Positions 27,101 to 41,100 of a stretch of 64,000 bases of DNA are shown here, one piece after another. Both the position numbers and the translations under genes were made by a program. Every line of letters begins with the position of its first letter. Position 1 is the first letter of the stretch. The notes under the pieces were generated by a model. That model was not told the origin of the DNA and searched no databases. It saw nothing but the letters and a program-made list of their open reading frames with translations. Origin of the DNA: Aradus depressus (Eukaryota > Arthropoda > Insecta > Hemiptera > Aradidae); contig OY759222.1 in assembly GCA_963662175.1 (NCBI GenBank), positions 10,116,222 through 10,180,221 on the forward strand, in the 5' to 3' direction.

Positions 27101-30100
27101 GTGAATCACCCCATGTGGTGCAGACACCTGGACACACATGATCAGTGCAAGTCCATTTTCCCATATTGCAAACACTGAAACAAATATAAATAAAATTACT
27201 TTAGAAATGTGGAAAAAAAATGCAGAGAATTTAATGAGCGTATACGTCACACAAACATTTTTTTTGGGATTTAACTTACTACCAAGCCTTGTAAATTGAT
27301 CATTTTTTTCATGAAAACAAATATTGTTCAAATATGTCAGCGTCCCAAAGGATGTAAACTAAATGTCTATAAGGAATATATATGTGTAATTTTTAAATCG
27401 TAACTCATAGCAACGAACTTTAAAACATAGTTTATGTACTGATAATTGTTTTGAAAAATTATAAAAATTAAGAAAAATATATGTCATGGGGCCATTAAAG
27501 GCCTTTCTTATATCCACAACGCATTCAGATCACTCTCTCCCCTTCTTAAAATCATTTCATTTTGTCTCTGAGTAATTTTGAGAGTAGACATTCTTATACA
27601 CTTTAATGCCAGTATGAAATAATTTTGAGAAGGAGGAGGAGGAAAGAAAGTGATCTGTAAGCGTTGTTGGTATAAGAAAGTCCTGTAATGGCCACATCAC
27701 ATATTTTTTATATTTATATTATACTATTATTTTAAGTTGCCTGTAGACAATGAAATATACGTTTAAAAAACGGTATACTTAGGTAAGTATATTAAGAAAA
27801 GTGTAAGATACAGACCAAGTGTTGCAGTCTTCTTGCATTTTTGCGCCATCTTTGTAACTGCGGCCGCCATGATGGCAAGGACACTCATCAGGACGAACAC
27901 ACTCTTTTGAAATAGAATCGAGAACATAGCCTCTCTTACAGACACAGCCTCCATAGCAGATTGCAGGGGTCACTTCGGAGCTTGCACTGTGCATGTTCTG
28001 AAAGAGAGAAAAAAAATATAAAATAGTCTCTTTTCGTAAATTTGGACAAGACAGCTGAAGGGAAAGGTTAGGTTAAAGCGTTATTCTCTCATAATCCAAT
28101 CAAATTCCTTGTAAATTCTGTCAAGTTAAGGGATGTTTACCAGTTTACGGTTGCAAGAAATATCATTATTCCCCCAAAAAATAGTGAAATAGGTGAAAAA
28201 GTGGCCAGTTAGGTCCAAGCAATATTTATTTTTATTAACGTTTCGACCTCTTATGGGCCATTATCATCAGAAACGATTGCTTTTAGCATTTATGAGAAAT
28301 GTGCCTCCTACTAGGAACGCAACGTGTCCATTTCTAACTTATAATTTCTTATTTATGATAAATTATCGTAATTATCATAATATTATTATGATAAGCAATC
28401 GTTTCTGATGATAATGGCCCATAAGAGGTCGAAACGTAAATAAAAATAAATATTGCTTGGACCTAACTGGCCACTTTTACACCTAACGTTAATAATTATT
28501 TATTTAGATTATATTCACTTAAGTATATTGTAATATAATATTATGTTCATTATATTACAATGTAATAGAGCTGTATCTGAAGAATAAATACAATTAAGTA
28601 GAAGACAAATAAAGCACTTTTTTATTGAACGCTTTATTGTCTAATTCAACAAACGTATATATAAGTGTGTGTCGATTTCGGCTTACGCCATCGTCAACAC
28701 AAGGTTCAACAATAATGGAGATATGAGCTAGGCAGACATATTTATATTAACTTAAGAGTACCTGGGGTAGGAGGGGTCCTCCTCCCTAGGGGGTGGTAAT
28801 CTCTATTCTAACGGTAATGACCAACTGTGGATATATTTGAAAACTGAGAATAACAAGAAACCAAAATATTATAAAATATAAAATTGTAAGCAGTTCTATG
28901 AAATCAATATAACAAACATGAATGTGGAGAAGAATATTTAGTTATAGGACCCCTCCTACCCCAGGTATTCTTAAGTTAATATAAATATGTCTGCCTAGTT
29001 CATATCTCCTTTATTGTTGAACCTTGTGCTGACATTATGTATATGTATGTGGAATTAGACAATATAAGTATTCAACAAAAGTGCTTTATTTGTCATCTTT
29101 TTAATTTTATTTATTAGTATTTCCACTACATCGACACAAAACGCAAAAAATGTATTCGGACATGAAAAAGAAAAAATGATTCAAAATGTCCATTTTTTTA
29201 TATATAGTAGGAACCAATATTTACGTTTTCTGTCATTAAACCCGCTTCAGCCCCCTGAAACTCAGGCAGGCCACAAAAAACGAAATATTTTTTTTCTGTG
29301 ATGCAAACCGGCTACTAGTAGTCTAGCCCAGGGACGCAATTCGGACCTAAGAACTAAAATGAGTCTCAACTAATTTGCACCAATGAAATGACCCATAGCT
29401 ATAAAACAATTACCTGGCACGTGACCGGTTCTGGAGGTTCGCAGTGTGAGTAGATCTGATTCCGTGTGGCACTGCATTTAGTTGCCTCTAAAGAATTATT
29501 TGGATATTTTTTTAGTTCCTCTTTTGACGCCAAATGACATTCCCATTGAGCGCTTTTGCAAGAACTGTAAAAAAACAAACAATTAAAAATGGAGCAATAT
29601 TTTAGGATAATAGAATTAGAAAATTATTGAAACTTTCCTCTAGAAAAGCCGTTCCAAAATTGTTAATAGGTGAACCAACTTCTTAAAAGGGTCTGAAAGG
29701 CAAATACCATCTAATATTTACATGGGGAGGGGGATCTAAATCAATCTAAATATATTTTAAAATAAAACTGTCGTCCAAATATCAAGCTTTTATGTAGGTA
29801 AAAATTGACAAATGTCAGAATAGAATTTAGTTCAGTATAGAATATTAGATACAGTCTAGTTTAATAATTTTTTATGCAGTAACGATACTTCTCAAATCAT
29901 TCTGGTATGCAAAGTGCTACATTATGACACACTACTAAGTGAATGCCCAAGCCTTCTAGTGATCAATTGTATAAAGCTGAAGTTCCCTCTTAAATCGCTA
30001 GATTACACCAGCTTCAAGCGAGAATACTCAGGCGTCGCAATCAAGTTCTATGAGCCAATTAACAGAAGTTGGCAGCTGACTGAATATGATGAGTATTCAT

Positions 30101-33100
30101 GAGACCGGTACCAGTAAACAATAAATAAATTGCACAATGCGCAAGTCTCTTTACCAAAGCTCAAGTCCTTTAGTTGCAGGTCTGATCTCAGCATGTCCTG
30201 CGGGATACTGAAGTCCATTGGTGGTACATGGACACTCTCCAATGGGGATACAGACACCACGATGATCCAGGGCGAGTCCTGAGGGGCAGTTGCATCCTTC
30301 CAGACAGCCTTGGTCGGCGCAATTCTTGGAGGTGCTCCGTGAGAGGTCCTGACAAGATCGGGAACACGACTTGCCACACGTGTCGTACACTTGACCCCTT
30401 GGACACCGGAGACCTACATTGTATAAAAATATAATAAGTAAAATATAATACTTCTACGTACAACAGTAGTCCGAGCAGATCAAGCAGTACATCATTATCC
30501 TATAGGCCAATCACTGTTCTCTATAAAGTTAGAGCAATACTTCGAAACCGAATAAATAAATTTTACAGTGATCGTCCTTCATCGCCTAGACAGTATTCTA
30601 AAGCATTTTTCACTAGCTAAGAGCTCATCTGTAAATATACTGGCAGTTGAAGGCAGGGGCCAAGAGCTCGAAACGCCGTCCTAGCACCAGGCACATCCTA
30701 CCCCATCTCCTGTGTATATTAACTTATAATCGAAAAATTTACGTACAGCCTCGGTGAATAATTTTTTTAATATCTTTGGTTCTGTGTCCACCTTACCCCA
30801 TTTCACAAGCTCTAAATAAACTTTTGGTGTTTGCAAAGTCCAGGCGGAGTTCGGCGGACCATTATTCGGAGGACCATCGGGGGGGATTATTATTATTTAT
30901 TTTATTAACTACTACTATGTTCCATTAACTATTGTCAACAAATTTACATACATAGTAAAACATTTCAAAAAAGAAAAAAAATATTTATTATCATTCTCAA
31001 GAATGTGATTTTTTAATTTATTTTATTCTCAAAAAATTTTTTTTTTTTTATTCTTAAAAATGTGTTTGTTTATTTATTATTAAACATTTATTTAATTTTT
31101 TAAGCATTAAAAAAAAACACAAGTATTAACCACACTAACAAAAGCTAGGAGAGATTATGGTCCAACCAGACAGACAATCAAATTACTATTGTCTAATGAT
31201 GAAGCCCAGTTGGGATGTTTTAAATGAAACAGTAGTTAACAATGATGCAAACTAGCTTTGAAAATATTTATAAAAGTCAACTACAAAAATATTTAATTAA
31301 CTAGGTACTTATTATTTTGAACTAAATTAAAAGCATTTAGTTACCAAAAACTAGTTGACAAATAATTACAAGAAAATATTTTCCTCAAATTTAGTGACAA
31401 AAAAGTGATTCCCAAAAATATTTTATTTTGTTTTTATAAATATTCAATACTTCCCAACTCTGTGAAGTGGTTAGTGTTATATTTTTTTATTCATTGTATA
31501 TTTTTATTTAAAATATATTTTTTTATTAAAAATAAGCACCTATCTATCTAAATGAATATTAGTGCAGAAAATTCAAGTAGTTGGCTAGAAATGCAGCATT
31601 TAATTTTTAAGTAAAACGCCGAAACGACTTTAACAAAAATCGGTATACAATCAAAGAGACCTGCCTTTTCAATGTATTGACATTGACGTTATGACATTTC
31701 TTTGAGCCGTTAAAAGTTTTTGCACTCTCGCAAATCCGAATGATAGTGGATTCGCGATTGTTTCTGAGAGCGAAACATTTTTGATCTTGGATTTTAAAAT
31801 TTCTTTCACTATATTGCGCATCAGATCAAACCAAATACATTTTGTTCGTGTTGGTCTGTCCGACTAAATCGTTGTCAAACCTCTAACTCAATAACCACTA
31901 AAGGGATTTTTATGAAACTTTGTATTTATATTCTATTTGACATGTAGATGGTTCCTCTTAAAATTATGCAAAAATCGGATGATAATTAAGGGTAGCTAAC
32001 CAACAACGATTTTTGAAAAACGTATTTTTTGTAGAAAGGGTACATTTTATCAGAAAATTTGCAATAATGGAAAAATTTCCACTTAAAGAAATACAGATAA
32101 CGGTAATTCAGCTGAATAGTAATTAAATATTCGTTCAATTATCTGGCATACATTTTTTTTCATATTATTGATTGTTTTAATGTAAAGACAATTATGGACC
32201 TATTTTAAGAAAATTGAGTTTATTATACGTAATAAAGTCATTTTATTACAAAGTAAAAAAAAAATCCAGTAAACCGTCAAAAGAAATACAAGTTTCATGA
32301 TAGTTAACTCATTTTGTTCCTATCATTATAAATCATGAAAATAACTTAAAAACTAATTTAAATTACTTGATAATGGGAACCTTGAAATAATAAATAAAAA
32401 TAACAATAATAATCATACCGCACTCTCGAACTTTGGACCTCCACTCTATGGGTACTCCTTGTCTTGCGCATTCTTTGGCGTAAGCGGCCAAAATGGGGCA
32501 ATAACACTCCTGTTTTTTCTTTCTGCAGGAGCACATGTCGTACAGGCAATTCTGATAGTAAGTGGCAGGATCAACAAAAAAGTGACAATCTGAAAAAAAA
32601 AAAAAAAAAAAAAGTAATAAATTATTTGTATTAATATTTTCATACTTCAGTTCAGTATTTATTTACATTAACTAATAAGGAACACTTATTTATCTAATTA
32701 ACTCCATAAATTTAATGTTAACACAGTTTTCGCAAATGAACTAACTTTATTTATACATGTTTTTCCTATTAAAATTTACAACTTCAAAGATAATTGTAGT
32801 AACAGTGCTTATAAGTATGTTAAACGTCCTGATAAAAATTGTAAGCAGAACATAAAACGAAGTTTTCCCTAATTTTATCTGTCTATGAAAGGCGGTAAAA
32901 AGAGTGAATTCTTAAGTTAAGAATAGTAATTAAACCTAACAAAAAAAAAAAAAAAAAAAGAAATCAATATGAATTTATGAATATATACAATTTTTTTATA
33001 ATAAAATGACTTTTTCCAAATAGAAGCACATATCCGAGAAAATCCGCTGGTACAAATGATTAGTTAGATATTCTGACTCATGCCCGGGCTTTAACTACAA

Positions 33101-36100
33101 GACCGCTTTCTATCAGAGCGCTCTTTCGTCACTCTGGTGGACATGAGCCCGACTCAACTATGGGAGTCCTAAATTTTGCTTACCTTAAATTTTTATTCAC
33201 GTGGTGTCGAAGTCTTTAACGAGTGTCTAACGTACAGACTCGAGACCATAGCTTAACGTCCCATCTAAAGGACGGCGTGCTTGAGTTTATTTTACCTCTC
33301 AGATAAAATAAACTAAGGTCCTCGGCTGAGTTTGGAACACGCGATCTTCAGCTCAGTAAGCGAGCATACACACCACTGAGCTACTGGCGCCCTCTTGGTA
33401 CAAATGGTACAACAAATATTTATTTATATGATTTTTTTTTATATCATGTGTTAACAATAAATTTACATTATGTGTTAACAATAAATTTACAAGCACCTTA
33501 CTGTTGAAGTATTATAGAAAATAATTATCTTTTAAATGAACTATAATTGATTGCCCGAGGGCGCCGGTAGCTCAGTGGTATGCGTGCTTGCTTACTGAGC
33601 TCAAGTTCGCGTGTTCGAAACGCGGCCGAGGCCCTTAGTTTATTTTATCTGGGAGGTAAGGTAAACTTACTCATGCCGTCCTTCGGATGGGACGTTAAGC
33701 GAGGGTCCCGAGCCTGTACGATGTCAGATACTCGTTAAAGATCCCTAGCCTAGGTGAATAAAAATTTAAGATAAGCAAAATTATATGCTATAATAATATG
33801 CGAAAATGGTCAAAATATGTTCAGGGGACCTTGAAACGTGAAATCTCGTTGAAAACTCGATCCCAGATTTTTGCACGATTACAATACTTTCTTTATTTAC
33901 ATTTTCTCAAGTTACAATAGAACTTCTGAGAGTGTAATACTAATTTAAAGATTTTATCCTTGACTTGTTTTTATACAAAATATATTACCTAAAAATATAT
34001 GACTTGAGATTTCACTGCATATTTTTTCGGCTTCAGCTTTATTCTGAACGTTGACATCACACGGGTGTTTCCCTTCGATTGTGTCCGCAATATCGCAACT
34101 CTCCTTGGTTTTCCACTTGTTCGCAAATGAGGTAGCATCCTGTTCAACGTCTCCTTCCGGAGTTAAGAAGTCGTCTTTTTGGTTGCCATTAAATGTGCCG
34201 CAAAGTCCCTGAAAACATTCAAATTAAATTGTTACAATTTAAAATTTAACAACGGCATATCGCGGCATCAAATGGACTTTTACTGCTCCAAATAAAGAAC
34301 ACACTCTTTATAATTTATTTCTCTTATATAATGACATATTCAGGAGTGTAACGCAAAATTTCCCTTTTTGATTGTTTCTATTTTTCTGGTTAACGATCTT
34401 GAGCTTTCTTTTACCACATTATTGTGGGGTTTAAAAATAAATCGCAACAAGCTTTCCAAAGTTATCGCGCGAACGACAACATATATTTATATTATACAGA
34501 GCAAACCGCTCTTTACTATTTTCTTTTGAATGAATATTTTAGTTAAAATATGTTCTATAAAATATTAAATTTAACTTTTAAAAAAACCGTCACAACAAAT
34601 AAACATTTAAAAAGAAGGGGATCTTGAAGGGCTTGGCGTTATAAACATTTGAGCTCAAACTCCAAGTCTCTAGCTGCAATAAAGGCCAAGATCCCTACAC
34701 AGGCTCTGATGAAACCTGAAGATCTTGGAAACGGCATACCCGATTTCCACCAATCATGGCTAAGAACCACCTCGCAAATACCAGCTTTCGGAACAAAAAA
34801 ACCTCTTAGAAATCGGTTCAGCCGTCTTGGAGCTACGATGCCACAGACAGACACACACGTCTGGCGTTATTTAGTTTATTTTATCTGGGAGGTAAAATAA
34901 GTTTAAGCACGCAGTCCTTCGGATGGGACGTTAAACGAAGGTCCCGAGCCTGTACGATGTCAGGTACTCGTTAAATACGCCTGCTCTAGGTGAATAAAAA
35001 TGTAGGACTCCCACAGTAGAGTCGGGCTCATATCCATTAGAGTGACGAATGAGCGCTCTGGTAGTAAGCGATATGACCTCGTAGTTAATGCCCGGGCATG
35101 AGTCATACTAACTATATATTTTTTTAAATGTTGAATGATAAAAGAAAGGTAAGAAACATGCCTGACGTTGATTAAGTCCGATCAACTAGTAGACCATTGC
35201 TTCCGAACAAGAACATTAAGAAGGGTTCTTATAGCAAGTCTGCGGACTATGGGATTAAAGTGAAAGGAAAGCGTGGAATGGACATTTTTGTAGCGGGATT
35301 TCATTACATTACGAAGGGAAGAGAGGTTATTCTGAAGAATAGAAATGGATCTACGATCTATAAGTCGTGATGAGAGTTTGTTTCGTCGATTAAGTCTAAT
35401 TCGATTCTATGCCTGCGTCTGTAAATAGTGAAACCAAGACAGCCGATCACTGACAGAAGTACATGTTTCACGACACAAGGTGAAGGAGATAAATCATCGA
35501 CGACTAACTAATGATTGCAAATGTTTCTGTGATTAAATATGCAAGACGGTAGCTACCTTAGTCTTTCCTTTGAATATCGGTGGAACATTTATGTATACTC
35601 GAGTGGTTCCATCCCACCAAACTTCAACCCCATCGTTGAGTTCAACTGAAACAAATGAAGTCGAACAAATAATTAATAAGTATTCATTTTCTACAAAAAA
35701 AAATATGGTACTATTGCATTATTTAGAGCTCATCCGGCTTGTATTGATTTCAACTAACATTTGGTTCGAAACGGCCAAGGCCCATAGGTTTTTGATCTGG
35801 GAGGTAAAACAAAACCTTCGGATGGGACGTTAAGCGATGGTCCCGAGCCTGTACGATGTCAGGTTCTCGTTAGAGACCCCTACCCTAAATGAGTAAAAAT
35901 TTAGGGTAGGCAAAATTTAGGACTTCCATTACAGAGTCGGGCTCATGTCCGACGAAAGACCGCTATGGTAGTAGGCGTTAAGTCCTCATAGTTGAAGTCC
36001 GTGCATGACTCACAAAAATAAATAACCCATATGCTTATTCATGAATATATATCTCACTTATATTTTCGCAGCAGTCTAGTTTAAATTTAAAATTGGATTT

Positions 36101-38100
36101 CAAACATCTCAAAGTACATCCACTTTGTTAACAGAAGAACTTATTTGTATTCTAATTATTTTTGAATGTATGATATCTAATTAAATGTTTTTTTTTTGGC
36201 TTTATGTAAGGTGCCATGTCAATGTGTTATCTAGTTATTTACGACATCCATGGCCCCGAAAGGGATTAATTGAATGTTAAAGGGTTATAATATAACTAGT
36301 GGCCGACCGAAACAGGATTTTCAGCCGAAACCGAATCTTCGGCCTCGGTCTCAGTTTCGGCCGAAACCCTAAACCGAAACTTATTTAGACATGTTAAAAT
36401 TTCCATTGTATACTGAAATGTAGTGTATTTTTTACACAAACACCTACCTACAGACAGTTACCTCGTGTTAAATTAAATAAAAAACAATAATTGAAGTATG
36501 TAACAAAAATAGTTATTTATTTATGTTACATTAACAATTTAACATGAACAAAAATAGTAAACATGTTAAAGTAAAGACCTAACCTTGTAAGTAAACTTTG
36601 TCAAAAATCAACACTTAGATCTTATATAAAATACAGGCTCCTTAATTTTTATTAATTATTAAGTAAGTAACTATTTTGTGTTCACAATTAATTTATTTTT
36701 TCCTGAGATCTTGTATTTAGCACTTGGTGATTAAAGAGTTAACTAATTATCAGTCTTAAACAAGGATTACAATAATTTGTACGACTATCAAGTAATTACT
36801 TAATTTAAAAAAACAGTTATAAAATCAAAAGAAAAAAAAACGAAATAGTATTATTAGATTACCAATTAATTTTAGTATTCGTATGGCAACCGCACACGAC
36901 TCAAAAGCCACGAACTCATCCGAAGTTAGTCGAACGACCCACGACAAGTCACGAAAACTGATTTTTGGCGTGGCCGAAGTTTTTTGGCCGAAACCGAAAC
37001 TATGGCCGAAACTAGATTTTTTGGCCGAAACCGAAACCGAATCTTCGGTCGGTCATTAAATATAACCTTTCTTCATGATCGATCAAACAATATTAGCTGA
37101 AATCGATTATAGCCTAATGGGGGATAAAGGAATGGAACAATACCAAAAAATGTTAGGATTGTTGGATCGCTTAACTAAAAAACTTACCCAGCACAAACAG
37201 GGATGAGGCTTGTCTGATATAACCTTCTTTCAAAGAAACAGGCAGTTTATGTTCTTCACCATTCACTGTTACGTCGTAGTTCTGTTTCAATTTTATAACT
37301 GTTTCTCCCAGTCTGATCGTTACAGTTTTGGTACAGGATGGCATATCTGGGGCGGTATACATCGAATAGCCCAAGTCCTGAAAAGATAAAAAAAAAAAAT
37401 TATTTTTATAAATAATAAAAATAAAATAATAAATTACAAATAATATAACACCAAATTGATATGACTGATGCTTTGGTTGACAAATATTGAGTATAGGGAA
37501 CTATACTTATGGGAGAACCAAGTTTTACAGAAGTGCAAAATACGACAATTAACCTAAAGTGCAGCGGTCCAAAACGTTTTATTTGGCGTATCACTTAATG
37601 TTCTTGTACATATACTACACATTAGTCAACGCTTTCAGTCGTGTACATACGAATATATATAATTCATTGTTTAGTTAGAAAATCATATCCGAAGATTGTT
37701 AGCGATGAAAAATAAACAACAAAATGAAGAGTTGTGTATAATTTGTATTCTCCTACTAGGTCATAGACGGGGGGAGTTCGATTGTACTTAAAATTAACAA
37801 TATATCCCCAGACAATTATCATACTACAAAGACTCATGCCCGGGCTTTTACTACGAAGTCTTATCGTCTACTACCAGAGCGCTCTTTCGTCACTCTGGTG
37901 GACTTGCGCCCGACTCTACAATGGGAGTCCTTCCCTGGCTTAGTAGGAGTCAAGTACCTGCCATCGCATAAGCTCGCGACAATCGCTTAACGTCACATCC
38001 GAAGGACGGCATGCTCAAGGTCCATCTCCTTGATAAAAAACTGAAGAGCCCTCGGCCGGGTTTCGAACCGAAATACGAAAATTATGATAGGGAATTAAAA

Positions 38101-38131
<31 letters not shown>

Positions 38132-41100
38132 TAAGTGGTGGCAAATCTCGTTTTTCATGTCATCTCAGCGAACGGAGTATGCTGTTAAACATCCTTGTAC
38201 ACTATTAACTAGGATAGATCTAGCTGCAAAATCGACTCCCCAACAACGACAATCACAAAGGAGCAACCTAAGTTATTATACCATGAGGTGACTTTTCGGT
38301 CGCTCGACCAAGATCAAAGTGTAGGATCCGAGTGCAGATAATTTTACACCATTGTCTTTGAATTAGATCGATAATCATGGATCCAGGGGCGTAGCAGTTG
38401 TAGCAATGATACAGGGCCCCCAACATAGATAAGCAAAAAATCGTAAAATGTTATCCATAGTCATATTAATAAAAGCCAAACCTAAATTTCTAAACTAAAA
38501 CTAATTTAAAATTATGTTAGAACTTCTATGGAACAAGAACGGCTATCGGACTTATCAATACTGTCCATAGAAAAATAAGAAATTGAGAATCTAATGTCTT
38601 CTTTAGTTATGGATGATATAACAAAAACGTTCGCCGAAAAAAAGACAAGAAAATTACCTATTTAACAACTAGAATATATTTTTTTAAATATTTTAATATG
38701 TATTGTTGTTTTTGTTATTATCAAATATATTTTGTTTTTGTTTATTTTCCGAAAAAGGGCGCCTAAGAAATTTTGATGCAGGGCCCACTCAGGCCATTGC
38801 AGACCACGCCACTGCATCGATCTCTAGTTATTTTTATCTATCTTTCTATCGAAAACATTCAAAAACATTAAACTTTCATTTTTTTTTTTTCTTTTTTCTT
38901 TTGCCTTATTAGCCATGACAATGTGTTATTATGTAGTTATTTACGACATCCATGGCCCCGGGAGGGAGTTTTATCTACGAAATAATACTCACTCCCGGGC
39001 GGGATTCGAACCCGCAAACCATGGTAAGACCATGCGACCAAAGTCCTACGCTCTAGCCCTCACGGCTACCATGGCCCCCCAACTTTTAAATTAAAAAAAC
39101 AAAAAAAATCAAACCTCAGAAATAGTTCCATCACAAGGGACATTCTCAGCTTCGATGGAATAGTTGTTAGTCTGAAGCAGGTAGTAGGAACACTTGCCCA
39201 TGAAGTCGAAGGTACGTTTGTCAAACGTTTTGTAATGGGGGTCACCAACCGCTTCACACCGTGCCCCGCACTCGACATTTGTACAGCTCCAAGCTCCCTC
39301 AATACATGTACTGCACAGATATCACAATATATGAGTTTCTTTATTGATTATAAACAAGAATAATCATAACCTCAAAAGTATATTTTTTAGAATCCGTAGG
39401 TTAAAAACGCAACCCTTGTAAGAAGCTGATTGTGTCGATCTGTTCGTCTCTATGATCAAAGCCAGAAAGTAACAGTTTCTTCTGAAATATCCAAAAATAC
39501 TGCCCAACGTCTGAACAATAATGAAGGTCATCCCCAGAATTTTGTCTCTATGAGGGCAAACATTAGGCCGCAAACAAATATTTTGTGACATAACCAAAGG
39601 ATGAAAGCTTCCTAAAAATAGGTATCAAATGTATTTTTTCCAAAATGTTATATGTAATAAGGCGGCTGAGAGAGGGGATGGGGGTGAAAAATAACGTTTT
39701 TTGTCTATCCTCTCCCACAGTTCTCAATATGGGACTATCATCCAAGAATATGTAAGTGGTTTTAAAAGAAGTAAGCATCTAAAATCGATCTACAATAAAT
39801 ACAACACAACATCAGAATACATCGGATGGGAGAAGTTGTCAGTGCATTGACACAATATGGTGTCAGTCACACTGCCTAATATTGTTCATTTCAAACCAGA
39901 TCCTGTGGCCTACGTCTTTTTAGACGATGTGGATATATAATAGGGGAGTATTTTCAGTATTGCTAACATCTTCAGAGGCGATATACTTAAAAAAGAGGAC
40001 TGTTGGGTAGGTTCCAGAACAAATAATACATTAGACACACATCTCAACAGCACTAAAGAAAAAATAAAAACAGAAGAAAAAAGTGGGGTTTACTATCTAA
40101 AATGTAGTTTTTGTAATTTTGTTTATGTAACTCAAACTGGGAGAGAATTTAAAAATAGGGTAAAAGAACACGTTTCAGAAATAGGCTTAAACATTGACAC
40201 AACACACATCTCAGTAAAATGAAATCGTAGAAAAATCTAATTTTTACAAATTTTTAATTAGGTTTTCCGTTATTTGTAGTTTTCTTGTACGAGCAATACG
40301 TTTCGAGATATTGGTCTTTGAAGGTTGCGTTTTATGTAAAATCAACTGGGAGTGGATTCATAGAGAGATCTCAGCCCGCAAACAGGACCAAGAGTTAGGG
40401 CGACCCCCCCCCCCCCCCCCCCCCCCCCCCTCTCCTCCTTCCCACTGCTGAAAATCCTGGCTACGCCCCTGTCAATTTGAAATGTATCTTTTCATATTGA
40501 ACCAATTATGTACTTTTATACTTCCCCAGTTATACCAGAAATAGGCTTGAACATTGACACAAACATAACCTCAGTGAAATTAAATCGTAAAAAAATTTAA
40601 TTTTTACAAATTTTTTATGAAGATTTTCAGATTCTTCACAACAAAACTAGTTTTTCCGTTATTTGTAGTTTTCTTGTAAGAGCAATAGTTTTCGAGATAT
40701 AGGTCTTTGAAAGTTGCGTTTTATGTAAAATCAATTGGGAGTGGATTGATACAGACCTCAGTCCGCAAACTGGGCGAAGAGTGGGGGCGACCCCTCCCCC
40801 CTGCTCAAAATACTGGCTACGCCCCTGTCAATTTGAAATGTATCTTTTCCTATTGAACCAATTTTGTACTTTTATACTTCCCCAAATGTACCAGAAATAG
40901 GCTTTAACATTGACACAACACACACCTGAGTAAAATTAAATAGTAAAAAAACTTTAATTTTTACCAATTTTTAATTAGGATTTTCAGATTCTTCACAACA
41001 AAACTAGGTTTTCCGTTATTTGTAGTTTTCTTGTACGAGCAATAGTTTTCGAGATATTGGTCTTTGATAGTTGCGTTTATGTAAAATCAACTGGGAGTGG

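Noticed and set aside
33557..33630. tRNA-like sequence with A and B boxes (also at 52920, 56675, 62184, 20521, 53236)
   Set aside because: Each head is followed by a shared SINE body and occurs in many copies, so these are SINE heads rather than functional tRNA genes.
35150..35520. Suspected retroelement coding remnant
   Set aside because: No reverse transcriptase or nuclease box could be read in any frame; left unclassified.
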